A program made the position numbers and the translations under genes. The notes beneath the pieces were generated by a model. It had not been told where the DNA came from and did no database searches. It saw nothing but the letters and a program-made list of their open reading frames with translations. From assembly GCA_002427015.1 (NCBI GenBank), contig DIPE01000107.1, positions 26,921 through 38,606 of the forward strand: a DNA stretch of 11,686 nt, given 5' to 3'. Source of the stretch: Firmicutes bacterium UBA5496 (GTDB lineage: Bacteria > Bacillota > Proteinivoracia > UBA4975). Positions 6,185-11,686 of this stretch are shown here, in pieces (within the stretch, counting starts at the first letter, position 1; each line of letters starts with the position of its first letter).

Positions 6185-7102
6185 ATGGAAATTTTATTTG
6201 TCTGCACCGGCAACACCTGCCGCAGCCCGCTGGCAGAAGCCGTGCTCAAAAGGGTTTTGGCAGAGAAAGGGATTCAAGGATTCAAAGTATCTTCGGCTGG
6301 GATTGCAGCAGATCCTGACAGCCCTGCCTCTAAAGGTTCAAGAATGGTGCTGAAAAAACCTGAAGACCTTTCGGCTCATCGGGCCCGGCAGGTAGATCAA
6401 GCTATATTGGCGGGGGCAGACTTGGTTTTGACCATGACCGCCAAGCACAAAATGATTCTGCAGTCTCAATTCCCTAATTTTGCTGCCAGAATACATACCT
6501 TGGGAGAATACGCCTGGGGGCAGGCAGGTGATATCGCCGATCCCTTTGGCGGCGGCAAAGAAGAATATCAGGCAGCCCGGGAGCAGATTGAGGCCGCCGT
6601 GATTAAACTGGCCGCCAAATTAGCAGCGATACAGGAGGAAGGAGCTGACAAAATGAAAATTGCCTTAGCCAGTGATCATGGCGGGTTTCGACTGAAAGAA
6701 GAGCTCAAGGAGCTTGTACACACCTTGGGCTACCAGTTGGTTGACTTTGGCTGTAATTGCGAGGACTCAGTGGATTACCCTGATTTTGCCGCAGCCGCAG
6801 CCAGGGCCGTAGCTGCGGGAGAATGCCAGCTGGGCATCATCGCTTGTGGCACAGGCCAAGGAATGGCGATTGCAGCCAATAAAATCAAGGGCGTCCGCGC
6901 TGCCAACTGCCATGATTGTTTCTCTGCCACCATGGCCCGGGCACACAACAACGCCAATATCCTCACTCTTGGTCAGCGGGTGGTGGGCTCAGAGCTGGCT
7001 GCGATGATCGCAAAAATTTTCTTGAGCACGGCATTTGAGGGAGGGAGGCATCAGAGGCGTCTTGATAAAATTGCAGCCCTGGAGGAGGATTTCGGCCAGT
7101 GA
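6185..7102 (+). CDS. ywlE-rpiB: Fusion of YwlE-type protein-arginine/low-MW tyrosine phosphatase with ribose-5-phosphate isomerase B
   Basis: One uninterrupted 305-codon frame encodes two complete proteins that are usually separate neighbouring genes. Residues 1-150 are a low-molecular-weight phosphatase: P-loop C7-TGNTC-R13-S14 and the acid-base aspartate D119 in IADPFGG. Thr11 in the loop is the residue linked to phospho-arginine selectivity in Bacillus YwlE, so a protein-arginine phosphatase is more likely than a tyrosine phosphatase. Residues 157-305 are RpiB, interconverting ribose 5-phosphate and ribulose 5-phosphate: MKIALASDHGG, the catalytic Cys C221 in ACGTGQGMAIAANK, and ARAHNNAN with H254. 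Both parts are of full normal length, joined by only about six residues (QEEGAD). A strong internal ribosome site precedes M157. The gene starts 4 bases after mntP and its stop overlaps the next start. A sequencing or assembly frameshift cannot be excluded. Confidence 0.93.
   Translation: MEILFVCTGNTCRSPLAEAVLKRVLAEKGIQGFKVSSAGIAADPDSPASKGSRMVLKKPEDLSAHRARQVDQAILAGADLVLTMTAKHKMILQSQFPNFAARIHTLGEYAWGQAGDIADPFGGGKEEYQAAREQIEAAVIKLAAKLAAIQEEGADKMKIALASDHGGFRLKEELKELVHTLGYQLVDFGCNCEDSVDYPDFAAAAARAVAAGECQLGIIACGTGQGMAIAANKIKGVRAANCHDCFSATMARAHNNANILTLGQRVVGSELAAMIAKIFLSTAFEGGRHQRRLDKIAALEEDFGQ
6633..6655 (+). promoter_or_regulatory. Internal ribosome binding site and start codon for free RpiB
   Basis: AGGAGG at 6633-6638 and a second AGGAG at 6640-6644 lie inside the phosphatase-isomerase frame, 8 bases ahead of ATG 6653, which begins the typical RpiB N-terminus. 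The site is at least as good as any other in the window, so separate RpiB (149 residues) is probably made as well as the fusion. A TGA at 6646-6648, one frame off, is where an unfused phosphatase would end. Confidence 0.7.
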
Positions 7103-7647
7103 TTGAGGAAATTAAACATGAGATCAGGCAGACATTAATTCAGCTGGATGAACAGGCCCAACTGCAAGCCGGGGACATCTTGGTAATCGGCTGCAGCACC
7201 AGTGAAGTCCTGGGCCAGCGAATTGGCACGGCCTCCAGTATGGAAACTGCTGCGGCCCTGGTAGAAGAAATTTTAGCCTTCTGCCGACCTCGGCACATTC
7301 AGCCTGCCTTCCAATGTTGTGAGCATCTTAATCGGGCTTTGGTGTTGGAAAGGTCAGCGGCAAGAGCTTTTGATTTAGATGAGGTCAGCGTTTTGCCCAA
7401 GCCCGGCGCCGGTGGCGCCCTTGGCGCTCAGGCTATGGAAAAGCTCAACGATCCGGTGGTCGTGGAGCATATAGCTGCCCGGGGGAGGGCCGGCATTGAC
7501 ATCGGCAACACCTTGATCGGCATGCACCTGCGTCCGGTTGTGGTGCCGGTGCGCATTAAAACAGTATTTATAGGAAAAGCAGCGGTTGTTTGCGCCCGTA
7601 CCCGTCCAAAATTGATTGGCGGCAGCAGGGCAATTTACCCAGATTGA
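7099..7647 (+). CDS. ywlG: YwlG family protein (UPF0340/DUF436), function unknown
   Basis: A 182-residue protein that matches the length and conserved blocks of Bacillus YwlG: VIGCSTSEVLGQRIGT (29-44), FQCCEHLNRALV (71-82), PGAGGALGAQAM (102-113), GIDIGNTLIGMHL (132-144) and ARTRPKLIGGSRAIY near the end. GTG 7099 overlaps the TGA of the preceding gene (GTGA), with GGAGGAGGA at 7081-7089, so translation is probably coupled to RpiB. No signal peptide or membrane segment is seen; the protein should be cytoplasmic. The conserved glycine-rich loops and cysteines suggest an enzyme, but no activity is established for the family and none is assigned. Its place between rpiB and glyA is the usual one in Firmicutes. 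Confidence 0.9.
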   Translation: MIEEIKHEIRQTLIQLDEQAQLQAGDILVIGCSTSEVLGQRIGTASSMETAAALVEEILAFCRPRHIQPAFQCCEHLNRALVLERSAARAFDLDEVSVLPKPGAGGALGAQAMEKLNDPVVVEHIAARGRAGIDIGNTLIGMHLRPVVVPVRIKTVFIGKAAVVCARTRPKLIGGSRAIYPD

Positions 7648-7662
7648 TAGAGGAGAGATACA

Positions 7663-8901
7663 ATGGAAAAAGTATTGTCCAAGGTCGACCCGGAAATCGA
7701 AGGGATTTTGCACAGGGAGCTTCAGCGGCAACAACAGCATTTGGAAATGATCGCCTCGGAAAATTTCGTCAGCCCTGCGGTTATGGAGGCACAGGGCTCA
7801 GTGCTTACCAACAAATATGCCGAAGGGTATCCGGGAAAGCGCTATTACGGCGGTTGTCATGTAGTGGATGAGGCGGAAAACCTTGCTCGGGACAGAGCGA
7901 AGGCCTTGTTCGGCGCAGACCATGCCAATGTTCAGCCCCATTCCGGAGCTTCTGCCAATCTGGCGGTGTACCTGGCCGCCCTCAAACCCGGAGATGTAGT
8001 CTTGGGTATGAATCTTTCTCATGGCGGCCATCTCACCCACGGCAGCCCTGTCAACATCTCTGGTTTATATTTTCAGTTTCATGCCTATGGGGTCGATGCC
8101 GAAACTGGGCGCATCGATTATGATCAGGTTGCAAATATAGCCCGGGAAATAAAACCGCGCCTGATTGTGGCCGGCGCCAGCGCTTATCCCTATACACTGG
8201 ATTTCCCCCGGTTTCGGCAGATAGCCGATGAGGTTGGCGCCTTGCTCATGGTCGATATGGCCCATATAGCAGGGCTGGTGGCTACGGGCTTGCATCCGAA
8301 TCCAGTTCCACATGCCCACTTTGTCACTACCACTACTCATAAGACTCTCAGGGGCCCCCGGGGAGGCATGATCCTCTGTAAGGAAGAATTCGCCAAGGCC
8401 ATTGATAAGGCTGTATTCCCCGGTCTTCAGGGCGGACCCCTAATGCACGTCATCGCTGCCAAAGCTGTGGCCTTTAAAGAGGCCAGTCAGCCTGAGTTTA
8501 GAGAATATGCCGCCCAGGTAATCGCCAATGCCAAGGCGCTGGCGGCAGCCCTTACCGAAAACGGACTTACACTCTCCGGGGGCGGCACTGATACCCATCT
8601 GATGCTGGTAGATTTGCGCAATATCAATATTACCGGCAAAAAAGCGGAAAAACTCTTGGATAGCATTGGCATTGCTGTCAACAAGAATACCATTCCCTTT
8701 GATCAGGCCAGTCCCTTTATCACCAGCGGCGTTCGTATCGGCACTGCAGCAGTGACCACCCGGAATATGCAAGAAGAAGATATGAAAATTATCGGCAAGC
8801 TCATTGCCGAAGTGTTGAAAAATCCTGAAGACGAAGAAATTCAGGCCGAAGCCAGACGCAGGGTGGCGGAATTGTGCAGCCGTTATCCCCTGTACAGATA
8901 G
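7663..8901 (+). CDS. glyA: Serine hydroxymethyltransferase
   Basis: A 412-residue PLP enzyme that converts serine and tetrahydrofolate to glycine and 5,10-methylene-tetrahydrofolate, the main one-carbon entry point. ATG 7663 follows AGAGGAGAG. Motifs in order: ASENFVSPAV (31-40), NKYAEGYPGKRYYGG (50-64), VDMAHIAGLVATG with D198 and H201 contacting the cofactor, and the PLP lysine K227 in TTTTHKTLRGPRGG. The C-terminus is complete. Length is standard for bacterial GlyA. It lies 15 bases after ywlG and 16 bases before upp. The methylene-tetrahydrofolate it makes is used by thymidylate synthase, which fits the dCMP deaminase two genes on. Confidence 0.97.
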   Translation: MEKVLSKVDPEIEGILHRELQRQQQHLEMIASENFVSPAVMEAQGSVLTNKYAEGYPGKRYYGGCHVVDEAENLARDRAKALFGADHANVQPHSGASANLAVYLAALKPGDVVLGMNLSHGGHLTHGSPVNISGLYFQFHAYGVDAETGRIDYDQVANIAREIKPRLIVAGASAYPYTLDFPRFRQIADEVGALLMVDMAHIAGLVATGLHPNPVPHAHFVTTTTHKTLRGPRGGMILCKEEFAKAIDKAVFPGLQGGPLMHVIAAKAVAFKEASQPEFREYAAQVIANAKALAAALTENGLTLSGGGTDTHLMLVDLRNINITGKKAEKLLDSIGIAVNKNTIPFDQASPFITSGVRIGTAAVTTRNMQEEDMKIIGKLIAEVLKNPEDEEIQAEARRRVAELCSRYPLYR

Positions 8902-8917
8902 AACAGGAGGCATATTC

Positions 8918-9547
8918 ATGAGCAAAGTTGTCGTAATCGACCATCCCTTGGTTCAGCATAAACTCAGTTTTATCAGAGACAAAAACACTGGCCCCAAAGA
9001 GTTTCGTGAGCTGGTGGAAGAGGTCTCCATGTTAATGGCTTATGAAGTAACCAGGGAATTGACCTTGCAGGATACTGAAATTGAAACGCCAATTTGCTCT
9101 ACCATGACGAAAACCCTCTCCGGCAAAAAGATTGGGATAATCCCCATTCTCAGGGCGGGCCTGGGTATGGTGGACGGCATGATGAAGTTAATTCCTGCAG
9201 CCAAGATTGGCCATATCGGCGTTTATCGCGACCCCAAGACTTTTCAGCCTGTTGCCTATTATTGCAAGCTGCCTGGGGATATCGCCGAGCGGGATTTAAT
9301 TATTGTCGATCCCATGTTGGCCACCGGTGGTTCCGCTTGTGCCGCAATCGGTTTTCTAAAAGAGCGGGGGGCTATAAATATAAGCCTCATGGGCCTTATT
9401 GCCGCCCCCGAGGGTTTGGAAAAGGTGCAAAAAATGCATCCCGATGTTCCCATTTATGTAGCAGCTGTTGATCAATGCCTCAATGAGCATGCCTATATTG
9501 TCCCCGGTCTGGGAGATGCCGGCGACCGGCTGTTTGGCACCAAATGA
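8918..9547 (+). CDS. upp: Uracil phosphoribosyltransferase
   Basis: A 209-residue cytoplasmic salvage enzyme making UMP from uracil and PRPP. ATG 8918 is preceded by CAGGAGG at 8904-8910. The opening VVVIDHPLVQHKLSFIRDKNT and the length are standard. Residues 131-140 (DPMLATGGSA) are the PRPP-binding loop; residues 193-208 (YIVPGLGDAGDRLFGT) are the uracil-binding C-terminal signature. The glyA-upp order is conserved in Bacillus. Its TGA overlaps the ATG of the next gene (ATGA), so the two pyrimidine enzymes are probably translationally coupled. Confidence 0.97.
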   Translation: MSKVVVIDHPLVQHKLSFIRDKNTGPKEFRELVEEVSMLMAYEVTRELTLQDTEIETPICSTMTKTLSGKKIGIIPILRAGLGMVDGMMKLIPAAKIGHIGVYRDPKTFQPVAYYCKLPGDIAERDLIIVDPMLATGGSACAAIGFLKERGAINISLMGLIAAPEGLEKVQKMHPDVPIYVAAVDQCLNEHAYIVPGLGDAGDRLFGTK

Positions 9548-9993
9548 ACAGGCCCAGCTGGGACAGCTACTTTATGGAAATTACCCGGGTAGTGGCAACC
9601 CGCTCTACTTGTATGCGCCGGCAGGTGGGGGCACTGCTTGTCCGGGACAAGCGCATCCTCAGCAGCGGCTATAATGGCTCCCCCCGAGGTTTGGGGCATT
9701 GCTTTGACCTGGGCTGCCTCCGGGAGGAAATGGGCATTCCCTCCGGCCAGCGCCAGGAGCTGTGCCGGGGGCTGCATGCAGAACAAAATGCCATTGTTCA
9801 TGCTGCCTATCATGGGATCAATATTGCAGGCTCCACATTGTATGTCACTCATCAGCCCTGCATTACCTGTGCGAAAATGCTTATAAACGCCGGCATTGTC
9901 AAAGTTATCTTTGCTGGGGATTATCCTGATCAAATCAGTGCGGATTTGTTGGCCCAGGCGGGAATAGATTTACAACCCTTCTCCAGCCTTTAG
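9544..9993 (+). CDS. dCMP deaminase (ComEB-type, zinc-dependent)
   Basis: A 149-residue member of the deoxycytidylate deaminase family, which converts dCMP to dUMP for thymidylate synthesis. ATG 9544 overlaps the upp stop. Zinc and catalytic residues are H78-A-E80 and the pair C106/C109 in PCITC. The N-terminal TRSTCMRRQVGALLV and SSGYNGSPRG blocks are typical of dCMP deaminases rather than of cytidine or tRNA adenosine deaminases. The protein is shorter than Bacillus ComEB because it lacks a C-terminal extension, but the deaminase domain is whole. A possible additional metal site (C53, C58, C74 region) is hinted at by extra cysteines. The role in competence implied by the comEB name is not supported here; the gene sits with pyrimidine salvage genes. 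Confidence 0.92.
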   Translation: MNRPSWDSYFMEITRVVATRSTCMRRQVGALLVRDKRILSSGYNGSPRGLGHCFDLGCLREEMGIPSGQRQELCRGLHAEQNAIVHAAYHGINIAGSTLYVTHQPCITCAKMLINAGIVKVIFAGDYPDQISADLLAQAGIDLQPFSSL

Positions 9994-10005
9994 GAGGGAT
10001 TGCTC

Positions 10006-11028
10006 TTGCATTTTAACTGGCGTCGGGGCGTAGGGATTTCGGTGGGCCTGAGTGTTGTAGTTGCCCTTATCCTTATCTGGAAGACTCTTAATCTGGAAGC
10101 GCTGAGAAACCTGGGCCTGCTGGAGTCAGGTTTCTTCGGGTTGGCTGCGGCAATGCTCTTTGTCGCCATTGGCATCGAGGGCCGGAGAATCTCCCTTGTG
10201 GCAAATGCCATGGGGGGAAAGATCAACTGGTTCAAGGGGTGCACCCTCTTTCTGAGCTGCACCTTTGCCCAACTGGTGACCCCCATGGGTTTGGGGGAGA
10301 TTCCAGCCCTGGCCTATTTGTACAATAAGAACGGATTAAAGCTGGGGGCTTCTCTGGCAGCTGCCATAGTCCGCAATTTTATCACGAAACTTGCCTTTGC
10401 CGCCGGGGTGGTTTGGCTCTTTGTCTATGCCCGGGGCAGGGTGCAGTATGGGCCGGTGACAAATGAACTGTTTACTGTGGTCGCCCTGGTCTTCGCGGTT
10501 ACATTGTTCGTCAATGCCGCCTATGTTCTCTTTCCCCGAATTAACGAAAAAATATTTGCCAAGCTCCCCCGGCGCTGGCGCAAGGGCAAATTTGGCCAAT
10601 GGCAGCAGCGTATGGAAGTCGAGGCCAGCGAGTTTGCCGTGGGCCTGAAAATATTGTGGGCCCGGGGACCTTGGCTGTTGTTGCGCATTTGTCTCTTGAG
10701 CCTGTTATTTTGGCTAACCTGGTTTGGCATGCTGCCGGTTTTGGCCCGGGGGCTTGGGGTGGCTGCCGATCCCGTCAGCCTCATCAGCAGTCAGTTTGTC
10801 CTAACTCTGGCCTTGCCTTTTATCCCGGTGCCGGGAGCCAGCGGGGCGCTGGAACTGGCAATGGCCGGTATGTATCAAGGCGTGATGCCCACGGCAGTCT
10901 TGGGACTTTTTATCTTGTCTTGGCGGTTTTTTACTTACTATCTTCTGCTTATTTTAGGGGCAATTTCTGCCCTGGGCACCCTGTGGGGCACAGCCCATGG
11001 AAGCAGGGAAGCCTCTCAGGTCAATTAG
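10006..11028 (+). CDS. Flippase-like integral membrane protein (UPF0104/YbhN, LPG-synthase TM family)
   Basis: A 340-residue protein with about eight membrane segments. TTG 10006 is chosen because TAGGAGGG at 9991-9998 lies 7 bases upstream; another in-frame TTG at 10000 is too close. Short positive loops occur at residues 59-61 and 187-195. Family marks are SCTFAQLVTPMGLGEIPALAYL (84-105) and PVPGASGALELAMAGM (274-289), the pattern shared by YbhN/AglD-like proteins and by the membrane part of MprF. The soluble lysyl-transfer domain of MprF is absent. Members are thought to move lipid-linked molecules across the membrane, but the substrate cannot be read from sequence. No glycosyltransferase lies next to it in the window. 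The stop is 16 bases before the FtsA-like start. Confidence 0.82.
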   Translation: MHFNWRRGVGISVGLSVVVALILIWKTLNLEALRNLGLLESGFFGLAAAMLFVAIGIEGRRISLVANAMGGKINWFKGCTLFLSCTFAQLVTPMGLGEIPALAYLYNKNGLKLGASLAAAIVRNFITKLAFAAGVVWLFVYARGRVQYGPVTNELFTVVALVFAVTLFVNAAYVLFPRINEKIFAKLPRRWRKGKFGQWQQRMEVEASEFAVGLKILWARGPWLLLRICLLSLLFWLTWFGMLPVLARGLGVAADPVSLISSQFVLTLALPFIPVPGASGALELAMAGMYQGVMPTAVLGLFILSWRFFTYYLLLILGAISALGTLWGTAHGSREASQVN

Positions 11029-11044
11029 CTAAGGGGGTGACGGC

Positions 11045-11686
11045 ATGAATCGCGAATATATCTTTGCCCTTGATATCGGCACCAGGACTGTCATTGGCCT
11101 GTTATGCCGCCTTGCCGATTCGGGGGAGCTTGTTGTTGAACATTATCATGTTGAATGGCATCCCCAGCGCGCCATGCTGGACGGCCAAATTCACGACGTA
11201 GGTCAGGTCAGTGCTGTCCTTATTCGCATCAAAGAAGAGTTGGAGGAAAAGGCTGGCTGCCCTCTCGAGGGAGCGGCAATCGCCGCTGCCGGCCGTGCTC
11301 TTACCACCTTGCGGGTGACAGAAAAACTGGATTTTGCCGCCCCCCGGGAAATAGACCAGGAAGATGTTCAGCAACTGGAAGTTAAAGCCCTAGCTGCAGC
11401 CCGGGAAGCCATGGCAAGGAAAACCTCCTCCCTTTACTGCGTGGGGTTTAGCCCTGTGACCTATTATCTTAATGACTTAGTAATTGCCAACCCCAGGGGA
11501 CAGCGGGGAAGCTCTATCGGCATCGAGATCATCGCCACATTCCTGCCCCGGGTGGTGGTGGACAGCCTCTTCAGTTCACTGGCCAAGGCCGGGCTGGCAG
11601 TGGAAAGCCTGACTTTGGAACCCATAGCCGCCATGACTGTTGCTGTGCCTCCTCAGCTGCGCCTGTTGAATTTGGCCTTGGCAGAT
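11045..11686 (+). CDS. FtsA-like cell-division/pilus-type ATPase, N-terminal part (runs off window)
   Basis: The frame is open for all 214 codons from ATG 11045 to the right edge, so the gene continues outside. AAGGGGGTGA at 11031-11040 is a strong ribosome site. Residues 6-20 (IFALDIGTRTVIGLL) are the phosphate-1 motif of the actin/Hsp70 fold. The SHS2-like region follows, with GAAIAAAGRAL (76-86). LTLEPIAAMTVAVP (189-202) precedes LLNLALAD at the window end, where the phosphate-2 DxGxG motif would begin. This matches FtsA-domain proteins of Clostridia. Such genomes often carry a longer FtsA-like paralogue outside the dcw cluster; which one this is cannot be decided without the C-terminus. 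PilM is the main alternative. Confidence 0.8.
   Translation, partial: MNREYIFALDIGTRTVIGLLCRLADSGELVVEHYHVEWHPQRAMLDGQIHDVGQVSAVLIRIKEELEEKAGCPLEGAAIAAAGRALTTLRVTEKLDFAAPREIDQEDVQQLEVKALAAAREAMARKTSSLYCVGFSPVTYYLNDLVIANPRGQRGSSIGIEIIATFLPRVVVDSLFSSLAKAGLAVESLTLEPIAAMTVAVPPQLRLLNLALAD

Noticed and set aside
5352..6353. A 333-codon + strand open frame overlapping the YibE/F, MntP and phosphatase genes
   Set aside because: It lies out of frame with three genes whose family motifs are clear, and its translation is a Gly/Arg/Pro/His-rich shadow without recognisable domains or a ribosome site.
7648..7662. A T-box, glycine or folate riboswitch ahead of glyA
   Set aside because: Only 15 bases separate ywlG and glyA, mostly ribosome binding site.
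1..11686. Mobile element, CRISPR array, defence island or other new system
   Set aside because: Both strands were read for repeats, transposase or phage motifs and defence domains; none was seen, and the genes are conserved housekeeping types with uniform base use and one orientation.

Overview
The window is a compact stretch of chromosome from an endospore-forming Firmicute, most likely an anaerobic clostridial or Peptococcaceae/Dethiobacteria-type lineage. The grounds are the C-terminus of the sporulation protein SpoIIR at the left edge, followed further on by the Bacillus/Clostridium gene series mntP(ywlD)-ywlE-rpiB(ywlF)-ywlG-glyA-upp. GGAGG-type ribosome binding sites, TTGACA/TATAAT promoters and frequent TTG/GTG starts fit the same group. 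All genes lie on the + strand. There are no mobile elements, CRISPR arrays, tRNAs or rRNAs, and no gene-free stretch longer than about 140 bases.

Layout. (1) Bases 1-392: 3' end of spoIIR, followed by a weak terminator. (2) Bases 419-2513: an iron-sulfur cluster operon with a consensus sigma-A promoter, an inverted repeat just downstream that is probably the operator, iscR (Rrf2 family), cysteine desulfurase iscS, scaffold iscU and a terminator. (3) Bases 2532-4226: a single-gene unit with promoter, Na+/phosphate-cotransporter-family protein carrying a PhoU domain, and terminator. (4) From 4233 to the right edge: a promoter and then eight tightly packed genes with no visible terminator. These are a YibE/F membrane protein, MntP, a YwlE-RpiB fusion, YwlG, serine hydroxymethyltransferase, uracil phosphoribosyltransferase, a dCMP deaminase, a flippase-like (UPF0104/YbhN) membrane protein and the start of an FtsA-like actin-fold ATPase.

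How the parts work together. IscR probably senses Fe-S status and represses its own operon; IscS supplies sulfur to IscU. GlyA (methylene-tetrahydrofolate), Upp (UMP) and dCMP deaminase (dUMP) all feed nucleotide, especially thymidylate, synthesis. YwlE, RpiB and YwlG are housekeeping proteins that usually lie together in Firmicutes.

Nothing here looks like a wholly new system. The points most worth a second look are the in-frame YwlE-RpiB fusion with a strong internal translation start, the clear IscR promoter/operator and the unusual cysteine spacing of IscR. Also notable are the isc operon, phosphate-transporter and YibE/F genes lying where Bacillus has ywlC (TsaC family), and the FtsA-like gene ending the long operon.
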